Shown one piece after another: positions 26,131 through 35,005 of a stretch of DNA of 64,000 nucleotides. This DNA comes from Cohnella faecalis (GTDB lineage Bacteria; Bacillota; Bacilli; Paenibacillales; Paenibacillaceae), in assembly GCF_003570905.1 (NCBI RefSeq), contig NZ_QXJM01000042.1, positions 1 through 64,000 on the forward strand, written 5' to 3'. Numbering within the stretch: position 1 is the stretch's first letter; each line of letters begins with the position of its first letter. Made by a program: the position numbers and the translations under genes. Below the pieces are notes generated by a model. It did no database searches, had not been told where the DNA came from, and worked only from the letters and a program-made list of their open reading frames with translations.

Positions 26131-26817
26131 ATGGAACGAATTCTCGTGGTTGACGATGATCCGCAAATTCGCGAAGTGATCCGCACCCATATCGAGCAAG
26201 CGGGGATGGATGCACGGGAAGCCGAATCCGGAAATCAAGCGATTGAACGGATGGAATCTGAGCATGTGGATGTCATCATTCTGGATCTCATGATGGGTGA
26301 TCGCGATGGTTTCGAGGTGCTGCGCTACTTGCACAACCGCAAATTAGACACGCTGGTCATCGTAGTTAGTGCAAGAAGACAAGAACAAGACAAGATCGTC
26401 ACGCTTGGACTCGGGGCTGACGATTATATCACGAAGCCCTTTAGCCCGATGGAGTTAATGGCCCGCATCCAAGCCGTTCTGCGCCGACGACATCCGAAGT
26501 CAAGTCACTCTTCTCTAGTTATTCGTCTGAACAATATGATTCTGGACATCGATAATTTTACGTTGCTCGTTTATAATGAGAAGATTTCTTTAACATGGGT
26601 GGAGTGCGGACTTATGCAGCTCTTCATGCAAAATCCCGACCGTGTGATGACGAAGCTGGAAATCTATCAGCAAGTCTGGCAGCACGAACGGTATGACGAT
26701 AACAACTTAAGCGTATATATGAGCCGGCTGCGCAAACAATTGGAACGGGCGCAATCGACTTGGGAAATTCAAACGGTTCGCGGTGTAGGTTACCGATTGA
26801 CGGGAGTTGGAACATGA
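26131..26817 (+). CDS. OmpR-family response regulator
   Basis: 228 aa. Receiver domain (residues 1-120): acidic pair VVDDDPQIREV, phosphoacceptor in VIILDLMMGDRDGFEVL (Asp near 51), and the Thr/Lys switch VSARRQEQ ... DDYITKPFSPMEL. The C-terminal winged helix (about 130-228) ends VYMSRLRKQLERAQSTWEIQ ... VRGVGYRL. Its stop overlaps the kinase start by ATGA, the mark of a co-translated pair. No target gene is obvious nearby. Confidence 0.95.
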   Translation: MERILVVDDDPQIREVIRTHIEQAGMDAREAESGNQAIERMESEHVDVIILDLMMGDRDGFEVLRYLHNRKLDTLVIVVSARRQEQDKIVTLGLGADDYITKPFSPMELMARIQAVLRRRHPKSSHSSLVIRLNNMILDIDNFTLLVYNEKISLTWVECGLMQLFMQNPDRVMTKLEIYQQVWQHERYDDNNLSVYMSRLRKQLERAQSTWEIQTVRGVGYRLTGVGT

Positions 26818-28217
26818 AGCTGCGCACCAAGTTATGGTTACTGCTTGTACTTAGCGCCGCTATGAGTATGGTGCTGTTCGGCTATACATCCGTCTGGATC
26901 GGTAAGATCGCGAATAAAGGGTACGCCTTGTTCCAATTGAATCCGCTCGCGCAATCCATCGTGGATTCTATCGAGGAACAATCTCCACTCGGTCGGGACT
27001 CGCTGAAGCTAACATTAGACCTCGCGCACGAGGAACATCCCGACATCCGATTGATATGGATGGACGACCAAGGTCAGTCTATCTATGATACGGCGGGACT
27101 CAATCCGACCTATACATTCAAGGATTTGGCACGGATGATGCAAAATATGCCTGAGCGATACTTAACGGAGGATGATGTTCATATCCTCACGCAGGCAACC
27201 AGCGGAGAACAGTCGTATTTCTTGCTTCTCAGTATTCCCTCCTCCGCGATGAAGCAAGGCGAGGTGTATTTTCTTGTACGCACGCATAAATCGTTGCTAA
27301 CTTTGGTCGTTCCGCTTGTCCTGTCGTTTTCCATTCCTTTTTTGCTGGCCTTATGGATCTTCTCTCGAATTAACAAACGAATTCGCAAGCTGAACAAAGC
27401 GTTGAATCAACTCAATATCCAGGGCGATTCTCCCGTCATTAAGTTGGAGGATAAATCCAAGGACGAGCTTGGACAGCTTACGCAGCATTATAATTCTATG
27501 GCGCTTCGGATCCGCTCTCAATTCGCAGAGATTCAGCAGTTCGAGAACAATCGCAATCTCCTTCTGTCCAATCTGTCGCACGATCTGCGCACGCCTCTGA
27601 CGACGATGCTCGGTTGCGCCGAAATCATTCGCACCGGTAACTATAAGGACGAAACCGAGCTTCAATCCCGAGCCAAAATCATTCTTCAACGTTGCAGATA
27701 TATGGATAAGCTCCTTGATCAGATGCTGGACATCTCCCGTCAAGATGCGGATAGTCTGTCTCTTCAGTTAGTCAATCATAATTTGTCCGAGATCATTCGC
27801 AAAATCGCTGTCGAATATATTATGGTCCTCGACGGTGATCAGGTGGTGTTGGATGTCGATTTGCCGAATGAGGACATTGCGAACGCTATCGATGCTCCGC
27901 TTATGGAAAGAGCGCTGCGCAATCTCCTCGATAACGCGATCCGATACGGGAAAGATGGACGATATCTTGGCATTCGGCTGTCAGCGGACGAGCAATCCGT
28001 CAATATCACCGTGATGGATAAGGGCAAAGGTATTCCTCCGGAGCATCAGGCGCATATCTTCGAACGCTTTTACCGGGTAGACCGCGGAAGAACGGGAGAA
28101 GGTTTGGGAATTGGTCTGTCTATTGTTAAGGATATCGTCGAAGCCCACCAAGGCAGCATAGAGATGAGCAGTACGCCGAACGTGGAGACGGTGTTTCGGA
28201 TCAAGCTGCCTTGCTAG
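26814..28217 (+). CDS. Sensor histidine kinase (HAMP, HisKA, HATPase)
   Basis: 467 aa. Start at 26814, overlapping the regulator stop; an upstream in-frame start lies inside the regulator. Two membrane helices (about 7-27 and 163-183) flank an extracellular sensor of about 135 residues. Then come HAMP (about 185-240), the H-box NLSHDLRTPLTTMLG (His near 263), the N-box RNLLDNAIRYG and the G-boxes VMDKGKGIPPEHQAHIFERF and GEGLGIGLSIVKDIVE. It phosphorylates the partner regulator; signal unknown. Confidence 0.95.
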   Translation: MKLRTKLWLLLVLSAAMSMVLFGYTSVWIGKIANKGYALFQLNPLAQSIVDSIEEQSPLGRDSLKLTLDLAHEEHPDIRLIWMDDQGQSIYDTAGLNPTYTFKDLARMMQNMPERYLTEDDVHILTQATSGEQSYFLLLSIPSSAMKQGEVYFLVRTHKSLLTLVVPLVLSFSIPFLLALWIFSRINKRIRKLNKALNQLNIQGDSPVIKLEDKSKDELGQLTQHYNSMALRIRSQFAEIQQFENNRNLLLSNLSHDLRTPLTTMLGCAEIIRTGNYKDETELQSRAKIILQRCRYMDKLLDQMLDISRQDADSLSLQLVNHNLSEIIRKIAVEYIMVLDGDQVVLDVDLPNEDIANAIDAPLMERALRNLLDNAIRYGKDGRYLGIRLSADEQSVNITVMDKGKGIPPEHQAHIFERFYRVDRGRTGEGLGIGLSIVKDIVEAHQGSIEMSSTPNVETVFRIKLPC

Positions 28218-28294
28218 AACGGAAGTTCAGCGACTAGGTGTTGCCTGTTCATGTGCTCTTGGATGATGCGTGCCTCTGGGCACGCCCGCGCCAA

Positions 28295-28320
28295 AAAGCC
28301 AACCATGAGCGGTTGGCTTT
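28295..28320. terminator. Hairpin between convergent genes
   Basis: AAAGCCAACC / GGTTGGCTTT stem with a six-base loop, between the kinase and the GH5 gene, which converge. On the minus strand it ends in five T, on the plus strand in three, so it may serve both. Confidence 0.6.
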
Positions 28321-28364
28321 AACGAAGGTGACGGGGAAGCGTCCCTACTGCTAATCTTGTTCGG

Positions 28365-29765
28365 CTATGAGTTCAGAAATCGCTTGACGACCCCGAGAGA
28401 ATCGTGACGCAGGCAACGGTCCTCGCGGAAGGCTTCGAGTATGCTCTCTATTCGTTCCGGCGTTTGGCCTTCGAAAAGCTTGACGTACGACGGCAACAGC
28501 AATACTTGCAAATAATTTTCCCTGACGCTCATCTCCAAGAAATAACGGTTCAGATCCCGGTCGATTCCAGCGTCTTCGATTGCTTCCTTCATTCGATCAG
28601 CCATAACGGCTACCTGCTGTCTTCCCCAGCCGTCGTCCCGGTTAAAAGCGTATTCCACCTGGAGCAAGGGGGCGATCATCCGGGCGTATTCCGATGACGG
28701 ATCTATTTGGAGCAATCCCATATGGCCGATATCCTTGAACGTCCACACCGTCCAATGGGCCCCAAAATCCTCGAACGCCTCAATCATGTCTCCGAGCGCG
28801 CGATTGCGGGATTCCAATTCCTCCGGGTGAATATACAATGCTCCGAATTCTCCCACTAGCAACGGTACGTTATGCTTGCGGGCGAACTGCGCTCCTTCCG
28901 ATTCGAAGAAAGCTTGACGCAGCTTTTCCTTATCCCACTCTTCCCCGTCGATCACGCCGGGATAGTGGCCCTCCTTGACGGCCGGGGGAGGATACAAATG
29001 ACTGCTGTACACCAAATGTTCGGCAAACGGAGCTTCGAAGCCTTCGAAATAAAAACCGAGGTAATCTCCTTCGAGTATGAGAATCCGTTCGGCGTCGATT
29101 GCTCGGATCGCCTCTACCGCCCGCCGGTACACACCGTTGATCTTGTCCCAATCGCTGCGGTATTGGGCGGGAAAACGTCCGTACGACGCATTGGATACAG
29201 GTTCGTTCAGAAGATCGAATCCTGCGATGACGGCGCGTCCTCTGTATCTCGCTGCGAAGTGCTCCCAGAGGGTAATGAACCGGTCCTGGAATTGAATATG
29301 CTCCCAGAAATACGCCCTTTGCGAGGAGTTGTCGCTATGCCAGTCCGGACTTTGGAAGCCCGGCGCGGTATGCATGTCGAGAATGGCATACATCTCGTGC
29401 TTCTCGCACCACTCCAACGCCTGATCCAGAAGCTTGAAGCCCTCTTCGCGATAGACGAATGGCTGAAGATCGCTCTCGAAATGACGATAGTTGACCGGAA
29501 TTCGCAGAACGTTCATCCCGCATGCCTTCAGAAACACGACGTCTTCCTCCGAGAACATGCCGGACAGCAACCGTTCGAAGAAATGGGCGGCCCCCGATTC
29601 GCCTAGCCTGAGCGCGAACTCGTTGCGCAGCGCGCTCTCCGAGCCGGGGTAGCCGTTCAGGAAGTTCTCCAGATTCATCCACGCGCCGATGTTGGCCCCG
29701 CGAAGCTTTACTTCCTTCCCGTCCGACGTTGCGATTTGGTTTCCTTTTACGATAAGCCTTTGCAT
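28365..29765 (-). CDS. Family 5 glycoside hydrolase-like protein, intracellular
   Basis: 466 aa from MQRLIVKGNQIATSDG at 29765, preceded by GGGTGAT; a start at 29774 is possible. Motifs of GH5/clan A: LRGANIGAWMNLEN near the N-terminus, NVLRIPVNYRHFE (about 90), AILDMHTAPG (about 132), acid/base glutamate in AGFDLLNEPVSN (about 187), and nucleophile glutamate in VPLLVGEFGALYIH (about 307). There is no signal peptide, so it probably cleaves imported oligosaccharides in the cytoplasm. A GH5 exo-beta-glucosidase-like role is plausible but not proven. Last gene of the LacI-controlled operon, 30 bases after the binding-protein gene. Confidence 0.82.
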   Translation of the reverse strand: MQRLIVKGNQIATSDGKEVKLRGANIGAWMNLENFLNGYPGSESALRNEFALRLGESGAAHFFERLLSGMFSEEDVVFLKACGMNVLRIPVNYRHFESDLQPFVYREEGFKLLDQALEWCEKHEMYAILDMHTAPGFQSPDWHSDNSSQRAYFWEHIQFQDRFITLWEHFAARYRGRAVIAGFDLLNEPVSNASYGRFPAQYRSDWDKINGVYRRAVEAIRAIDAERILILEGDYLGFYFEGFEAPFAEHLVYSSHLYPPPAVKEGHYPGVIDGEEWDKEKLRQAFFESEGAQFARKHNVPLLVGEFGALYIHPEELESRNRALGDMIEAFEDFGAHWTVWTFKDIGHMGLLQIDPSSEYARMIAPLLQVEYAFNRDDGWGRQQVAVMADRMKEAIEDAGIDRDLNRYFLEMSVRENYLQVLLLPSYVKLFEGQTPERIESILEAFREDRCLRHDSLGVVKRFLNS

Positions 29766-29795
29766 TCCAATCACCCTATCCCGACTTCTGTCTGT

Positions 29796-30752
29796 TTATT
29801 TCGCTTCGCTCAAATTTTCTTTCGTAATCGCCTTAAACGGAATATTGATGTTTTCCAGACTCGAAGCTTCCGCTCCGTCTCTCAGCTTTTTGGCCAGATC
29901 AACGATCGCTTGAGCTTGCGATTTCGCATCTTGGAATACCGTCATCGTCATTTCGCCCGCTTCGATCGAAGCCAACGCATCGTCGCTGCCGTCGATTCCG
30001 ATAACGATGACGCCGTCCAACCGGTTAGCCGCTTTCAGCGCTTCGACGGCGCCGAGCGCCGAGTCGTCGTTCTGCGCGATAATGGCGTCGAATTTGCCGT
30101 ACGATTGGAGCCAATCCTCCGTCAAGGACATGCCTTTATCTTTCTGGTTGTCCGAAGATTGCTCGGCCAGCAGTTGAACGTCCTTGCGCACGTCGAACAG
30201 CTTGGCGGTCAAGCCCGCTTTGCGGTCAATATATTGCTGATCGTTCGTCTGGCCGGTCATGTAGAGTACTTTGGCGTTCTCCGGAAGCACTTTGGCCAAA
30301 TATTCGCCTTGAACTTCGCCCGCTTGCTTATTCTCCGAGCCAACGTAAACGTATCCGTCGGTATTTACGTGCGTCAGCAACGATACGTAAGGAATTTTCG
30401 CATTCAGGCTGTTCTCGACTGCCGGAACGGAGCCGTCCAAATCTCCCGAAATTGCGGCGATCATATTCACTTTTTGCACGATGAAGTTGTCGATTTGGTC
30501 GTTTTGCTGCTTGACGTCTCCGGCCGCGTTCGCCACGACCACCTTTATGCCTTCCGCTCCCGCGATCTCTTTGATGTAGTCCCGAACTTTGACGCAATAA
30601 GGATAGACGTCGTTAATGTTGGCGAACCCGATCGTAAACGATTTCGAACCGCCGCTGCCGGCTTCATTGTTTTTGCCGCAACCCGCAATGACGAGCATGG
30701 TGATCATCAATATCGCTACAACTTGCCAAACGGCCGTTTTTCTCATTTTCAT
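29796..30752 (-). CDS. Ribose-type sugar-binding lipoprotein
   Basis: 318 aa. Lipoprotein signal ending MLVIAGCGKN (Cys near 25), then a periplasmic-binding-protein type 4 domain: SFTIGFANINDVYPYCVKVRDYI, IAAISGDLDGSVPAVENSL, AIIAQNDDSALGAVEALK and VIGIDGSDDALASIEAGEM. It belongs to the CUT2 group and would feed the adjacent RbsC/RbsA-like importer. The sugar is unknown; the linked GH5 enzyme suggests a glucoside rather than free ribose. Confidence 0.9.
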   Translation of the reverse strand: MKMRKTAVWQVVAILMITMLVIAGCGKNNEAGSGGSKSFTIGFANINDVYPYCVKVRDYIKEIAGAEGIKVVVANAAGDVKQQNDQIDNFIVQKVNMIAAISGDLDGSVPAVENSLNAKIPYVSLLTHVNTDGYVYVGSENKQAGEVQGEYLAKVLPENAKVLYMTGQTNDQQYIDRKAGLTAKLFDVRKDVQLLAEQSSDNQKDKGMSLTEDWLQSYGKFDAIIAQNDDSALGAVEALKAANRLDGVIVIGIDGSDDALASIEAGEMTMTVFQDAKSQAQAIVDLAKKLRDGAEASSLENINIPFKAITKENLSEAK

Positions 30753-30870
30753 TCGAATAGCCTCCCGATGTTTGTGTTTGGACCAGCGACCCTGCCTCTG
30801 CTCTGCGAATAAGTCCCGAATGCGCGCGTCTCTTCGGGCCTCACCTCCTCTAAGATGCCTGTGAGAGATT

Positions 30871-31869
30871 TTAGGTACGCGAAGATTTGGTTCTCAGGTC
30901 GATAATGACCGCGGCAGCGATCAGCACGCCTTTAATAATGAGCTGGTACTGCGTCGATACGTTCATCAAATTCAAAATGTTGTTGATCATCCCGACGATC
31001 AAAGCGCCGATCAGCGTCCCGAATACGTTGCCAACGCCACCGTTGAAGCTCGTTCCGCCAACGATGGCGGCCGTAATCGCATCGAACTCGTAGCCCGCCC
31101 CGACGGAAGGCTGCCCCGAATTCAGGCGTGCCATCAGCACGACCCCGGCTAATCCGACGAACAAGCCGCTCAGACCGAAAATTCTCCGCTTCGCGCGGTT
31201 TACCGGAATACCCGAAGCGACTGTCGCTTTCTCGTTGCCGCCGATTGCGTAGATATAAAGTCCGAATCTCGTATATTTCATAATGACCCAAGTGAGCACG
31301 ACGATGAGAAGCATGATGACGATCGGCAAAGGCACAAGGCCCAAATAGCCTTGTCCGACGTATTTCAGATCGCCGATTTTCGAGATCGCGCTGCCGCCCG
31401 TATACACTTGCGTAATTCCGCTGGCCACGTTCGCCATCGCCAGCGTAGCGATGAACGGCTGCAATCCGAATCTCGTAACGAGGAAGCCGTTAACCCAGCC
31501 GCACGCTCCGCCTACAATAATTCCGGTTCCGAGCGCGAGCGGTACCGATCCGGTGTTGACCATGACCCCGCACGCCAAACAGCCGGACAGCGTGAGAACG
31601 AATCCCGCGGACAAATCGATCATGCCGCTTACGATCAGAATTGTCTGAGCGCACGCGATAATCGCGATAACCGAATTTTGCCGCAAAATATTCAGAAGAT
31701 TGGCCGGCTCCAGAAAGTTCGGATTCAGAATGGCGGAAATAATCATGATCGCCACAAAAATAAGCAAAATGCCGTACTTGCGGTAGAGCAATTTCCAATC
31801 GACGGAATTCCCTTTGCCGGACGCGTCCGCCGTCATCGCGTTTCCTTGACTGCCGAATTTGAAGCCCAT
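30871..31869 (-). CDS. RbsC-like sugar ABC importer permease
   Basis: 332 aa, hydrophobic, eight to ten predicted helices. Typical CUT2 permease segments: NILRQNSVIAIIACAQTILIVSG, GMIDLSAGFVLTLSG, NGFLVTRFGLQPFIATLAM and AIVGGTSFNGGVGNVFGTLIG. The start at 31869 follows AAGGGGGAT. Lies 39 bases after the ATPase gene. Confidence 0.93.
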   Translation of the reverse strand: MGFKFGSQGNAMTADASGKGNSVDWKLLYRKYGILLIFVAIMIISAILNPNFLEPANLLNILRQNSVIAIIACAQTILIVSGMIDLSAGFVLTLSGCLACGVMVNTGSVPLALGTGIIVGGACGWVNGFLVTRFGLQPFIATLAMANVASGITQVYTGGSAISKIGDLKYVGQGYLGLVPLPIVIMLLIVVLTWVIMKYTRFGLYIYAIGGNEKATVASGIPVNRAKRRIFGLSGLFVGLAGVVLMARLNSGQPSVGAGYEFDAITAAIVGGTSFNGGVGNVFGTLIGALIVGMINNILNLMNVSTQYQLIIKGVLIAAAVIIDLRTKSSRT

Positions 31870-31908
31870 GCTGTCATCCCCCTTAAATAGAACGCTTACA
31901 AGATTGCG

Positions 31909-33414
31909 CTACGCATCCTTCTTCGCATTTACGATCAGCTTCATAATGTTCTCCTGCATCGCTTCGCCTCGGCTTAGTTCCCCTTGAATGCGGCCTTCCG
32001 CCATAACGAGCACCCGGTGGCTCATGCCGATCACTTCGGGCAGCTCCGAGGAAATCATAATAATCGGAATGCCTTGGCGGGCCAGATCGCGCATCAGCTT
32101 ATAAATTTCGGCTTTGGCTCCGACATCGATGCCCCGCGTCGGCTCGTCGAGTATGAGCAGCTTGATGTCCCGGACAAGCCATTTGGCGAGCACGACCTTT
32201 TGCTGGTTTCCACCGCTCAGTTGGCTGACCGGCATGTCCAAGGAAGTGGCTTTAACCGCCAGCGATCCGCTAATTTCCGAAGCCCGGCCGTTCAGCTTGT
32301 TTCTTAGAATGAAAGCCCATCGTGAGAAGATATCCATATTAGGCAGGGCAATATTGTCCTTAATCGATCTTACTCCGACGAAGCCCAAGTTTTTGCGGTC
32401 CTCGGAAGCCATCGCTATGCCTAACCGAATCGCTTGCTCCGGGCTGCGGATCGTTACCGTCTGTCCCATTAAGTTAAAATTTCCCGAGTCGGGCCGATCC
32501 AAACCGAAAATCGTGCGGGCGACCTCCGTTCTTCCCGCGCCCATAATACCGGAGATTCCGACGATCTCCCCTTGCCGCACCCGGAAGCTGACATCCTCGA
32601 ACTCTCCTTTGCGCGTCAAATTACTGACTTCGAAAGCGATTGAAGCGCCCGGCTCTTCGAGTGGCGGATAAATATCGGTAATTTCCCGCCCAACCATCAT
32701 CGCCACGATTTTGTCTTGGGTAAGCTCGCCGATCGGGTGGGTGCCGATAAATTTCCCGTCCCGAAGCACCGTCACGGTATCGCAAACGCGGAATATCTCG
32801 TCGAACTTATGCGAAATAAACACGATAGCGATGCCTTGCGCCTTCAAAGCGTCGATCTGCCGGAACAAATACTCGGTCTCCGCATTCGTTAATGCGGATG
32901 TAGGCTCGTCCATGACGATAATTTTGCTGTTTCTGGAAATCGCTTTGATGATTTCGACCATCTGAGTTTCCGCAACGCTTAGCTCCTTCATCTTCGTTCG
33001 AGGATCGTAGCTTAAACCGAGCTTGGTCATCAGCTCTTTCGTCTGATCGAATAATCGGCGGTAGGAGATGACGCCTTTCACTCTCGTCTGCGGCTCCCGT
33101 CCCAGAAAAATATTTTCCGCAATCGTCAGCTCCGCAATCGGAGTCAGCTCCTGTGCCACAATCGCGATGCCCGCTTGAAGAGCTTCCCTTTCGCTGCCGA
33201 ATCGGACTTCCGTGCCTTCGAGCACGATTGTTCCTCCATAGTCCGAGTACATGCCGGTCAAAATTTTCATCAACGTCGATTTCCCCGCGCCATTCTCGCC
33301 GACCAGCGCATGAACGGAGCCTTTCTTCAGTCTCAGATCGACGCCATTCAGAACGGTAACGCCGGAAAACGCTTTGGAAATGTCAATCATTTCGACCGCG
33401 TAATTTTCGTTCAT
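31909..33414 (-). CDS. RbsA-like sugar ABC importer ATPase (two ATP-binding domains)
   Basis: 501 aa from MNENYAVEMIDISKAFSG at 33414, which has AAAGGAGGAATG upstream; an extended start at 33450 would lie in the operator and is rejected. First domain: Walker A GENGAGKSTLMKIL, signature LSVAETQMVEIIKAISR, Walker B KIIVMDEPTSAL. Second domain: the degenerate P-loop GISGIMGAGRTEVARTIFG usual in this family, signature LSGGNQQKVVLAKWL and LLILDEPTRGIDVG. Powers the CUT2 importer. Confidence 0.95.
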   Translation of the reverse strand: MNENYAVEMIDISKAFSGVTVLNGVDLRLKKGSVHALVGENGAGKSTLMKILTGMYSDYGGTIVLEGTEVRFGSEREALQAGIAIVAQELTPIAELTIAENIFLGREPQTRVKGVISYRRLFDQTKELMTKLGLSYDPRTKMKELSVAETQMVEIIKAISRNSKIIVMDEPTSALTNAETEYLFRQIDALKAQGIAIVFISHKFDEIFRVCDTVTVLRDGKFIGTHPIGELTQDKIVAMMVGREITDIYPPLEEPGASIAFEVSNLTRKGEFEDVSFRVRQGEIVGISGIMGAGRTEVARTIFGLDRPDSGNFNLMGQTVTIRSPEQAIRLGIAMASEDRKNLGFVGVRSIKDNIALPNMDIFSRWAFILRNKLNGRASEISGSLAVKATSLDMPVSQLSGGNQQKVVLAKWLVRDIKLLILDEPTRGIDVGAKAEIYKLMRDLARQGIPIIMISSELPEVIGMSHRVLVMAEGRIQGELSRGEAMQENIMKLIVNAKKDA

Positions 33415-33430
33415 GCGGCATTCCTCCTTT

Positions 33431-33450
33431 TTGATAAAGCGTTTTACCAA
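33431..33450. promoter_or_regulatory. LacI-family operator upstream of rbsA-like gene
   Basis: TTGATAAAGCGTTTTACCAA, an imperfect 20 bp palindrome with a central CG, 16 bases before the importer ATPase start. It matches the site at 34513-34532 at 18 of 20 positions when that site is read on its other strand, which identifies both as targets of the LacI protein encoded here. Confidence 0.75.
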
Positions 33451-33463
33451 ACTTCAAAAAAAT

Positions 33464-34483
33464 TTAGTGAGAGAGCCGAACGCTGCTTGCTCTCACCATA
33501 AGAGTCGGAGGAAACAGATTGCCTTCATACGACGAATCCCCGTTAATCAGGCTTAGCATACGCTTAGCGCTTTCTTCTCCCAGGCAATCGGCCGGATGAG
33601 TGACGGACGTCAAAGGAACCTCCAAAATTTCATTAAGGAAAGTATCGTCGAAGCCGACAATGGACAGGTCCGTCGGAATTTTTAGTTTGTATTGGCGGGC
33701 GGCTTTGTATACGCCAAGCGCCATCATATCGTTGAACGTAAACAGCGCTGTAACTCCTTGGCCCAGCAAATGCGGCAAAGCTTCCGCCCCGCTCTGAACG
33801 GCGAAATCTCCCTCATAAAGAAGGGATGGGTCGAAAGGAAGATCGGCTTCCGCAAGCGCTTTCTTGTAGCCCTCGGTTCGGGCGATCGAGGAAATCATAT
33901 TGCCCGGTCCCGTCAAACAGCCGATACGCCGGTGACCGAGGTCGATCAAATGTTTGGTCGCTAAATAGCCGCCAGCCTCATAATCGTAGCTTACCACTCC
34001 GACCTTGGCGCTAACCGCTACGGGCTCGAATGTAACGACGGGTACATTGGCGCTTTCCGCTAATGAAAAGCATTGCCGGTCCGTCTCGGAAAGCTCAACA
34101 AGCATCGGCTTGGCGAAAATAATTCCTTCGACGCCTTTATCGATAAATTCCTTAAAATAAGCGAAGGCTTGCTCGTCAGATTTTCCATAGCTTCCTAAAA
34201 TGACGATATAGCCGTTGTTTCTGCATTCCTGCTCAATCGCTTTGCTCATCTCGGCGAAGTGAAAGTTTCCGACATCCGGTACGATTAGACCAATCGTCTT
34301 GGTTTTCTTCGTCACAAGACCTACCGCCAGATGATTAGGCCGGTAATTCATCTCGGCCGCCGTTTTAAGGATTTTCGCGCGGGTCGCTTCGGAAACGCGG
34401 CACTCCCTGTCATTTAGAACAAGCGATACCGTAGCCGCCGATATTCCGCATGCCCGCGCCACGTCCTTGATCGTTACTCGCAA
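33464..34483 (-). CDS. LacI-family transcriptional regulator
   Basis: 339 aa from a TTG start at 34483 (MRVTIKDVARACGISAATVS), chosen because AAAGGAAG precedes it and the helix-turn-helix then begins at the normal place; a start at 34501 adds six residues. Hinge region NYRPNHLAVGLVTKK (about 50-64). The sugar-binding core (about 65-339) resembles ribose-binding proteins and includes TALFTFNDMMALGVYKAA and LSIVGFDDTFLNEIL. It precedes and is co-oriented with the importer genes. Operators in front of both its own gene and rbsA suggest autoregulation. Confidence 0.93.
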   Translation of the reverse strand: MRVTIKDVARACGISAATVSLVLNDRECRVSEATRAKILKTAAEMNYRPNHLAVGLVTKKTKTIGLIVPDVGNFHFAEMSKAIEQECRNNGYIVILGSYGKSDEQAFAYFKEFIDKGVEGIIFAKPMLVELSETDRQCFSLAESANVPVVTFEPVAVSAKVGVVSYDYEAGGYLATKHLIDLGHRRIGCLTGPGNMISSIARTEGYKKALAEADLPFDPSLLYEGDFAVQSGAEALPHLLGQGVTALFTFNDMMALGVYKAARQYKLKIPTDLSIVGFDDTFLNEILEVPLTSVTHPADCLGEESAKRMLSLINGDSSYEGNLFPPTLMVRASSVRLSH

Positions 34484-34512
34484 CGAAATTCTTCCTTTCA
34501 AGTTGATTTTAG

Positions 34513-34532
34513 TTGGTAAACCGTTTTATCAA
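34513..34532. promoter_or_regulatory. LacI-family operator overlapping the lacI-type gene promoter
   Basis: TTGGTAAACCGTTTTATCAA lies just downstream of the -10 element (34537-34542), where bound repressor would block initiation. With the site at 33431-33450 it gives the consensus TTGRTAAANCGNTTTAYCAA. Confidence 0.75.
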
Positions 34533-34536
34533 TGAA

Positions 34537-34565
34537 ATAATAACATTCGTAAACGCTTTCGTCAA
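34537..34565 (-). promoter_or_regulatory. Promoter of the LacI-family regulator operon
   Basis: Minus strand TTGACG (34560-34565), 17-base spacer, TATTAT (34537-34542). The spacer contains GAAAGCGTTTACG, which partly resembles a CcpA cre site (two mismatches to the usual consensus). Confidence 0.6.
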
Positions 34566-34608
34566 TAGGGGCTCTCCCCTGTTCCCTCATATGCAAGCTG
34601 CAGAAATG

Positions 34609-34655
34609 ACAAAGCATCCCACGGAGCGGACTACCCGCTTGGAGGGGATGCTTTC
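34609..34655 (-). terminator. Hairpin after the small gene
   Basis: Outer stem AAAGCATCCC / GGGATGCTTT around a long loop that holds a second short stem (GCGG-type). Only short T runs on either strand, so a weak terminator at best. Confidence 0.4.
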
Positions 34656-34699
34656 GTGCTTGCTGCTTTTACAGTATCTCAAAACGCTGCGTAATACGT

Positions 34700-34909
34700 T
34701 CAACCCAATGAGGAAGGGATTCCGACTGATAGGGGATCTTCCGGACCAGTAACAGGGACAATATTTCCGTTGCTGAATTCTTTTACGATTTGACCAGCAG
34801 CCGTCTTGTATACAATGTATGTTTCGTTAGCTTTGGCATCCAGCTTTGCGCGATCACCTGTGAGCTTAATTAGCTTCTGAAGTTCCTTTAATTGATTCAG
34901 ATAACCCAC
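34700..34909 (-). CDS. Small hypothetical protein
   Basis: 69 aa from a GTG start (MGYLNQLKELQKLIKLTGDR). Soluble and charged: an N-terminal helix rich in Leu and Lys, then a compact segment with ETYIVYKTAAGQIVKEFSNGN that looks like a beta hairpin, then a proline-rich end. I recognise no domain. It stands alone between the fructokinase and the LacI operon, with a TATAAT-like element about 45 bases upstream, and reads like a real small gene rather than a shadow because nothing overlaps it. Confidence 0.55.
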   Translation of the reverse strand: MGYLNQLKELQKLIKLTGDRAKLDAKANETYIVYKTAAGQIVKEFSNGNIVPVTGPEDPLSVGIPSSLG

Positions 34910-35005
34910 CGTCCCGTCACATTATACATCCCATTCTGATTGAATTATATCACAATCATTCGAGCTTGCTACCACGGGAGCGATTGAAGATACTTGGTTC
35001 TGAAA

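Noticed and set aside
34548..34560. CcpA cre site in the lacI-type promoter spacer
   Set aside because: GAAAGCGTTTACG misses the consensus at two positions, too weak to list separately.
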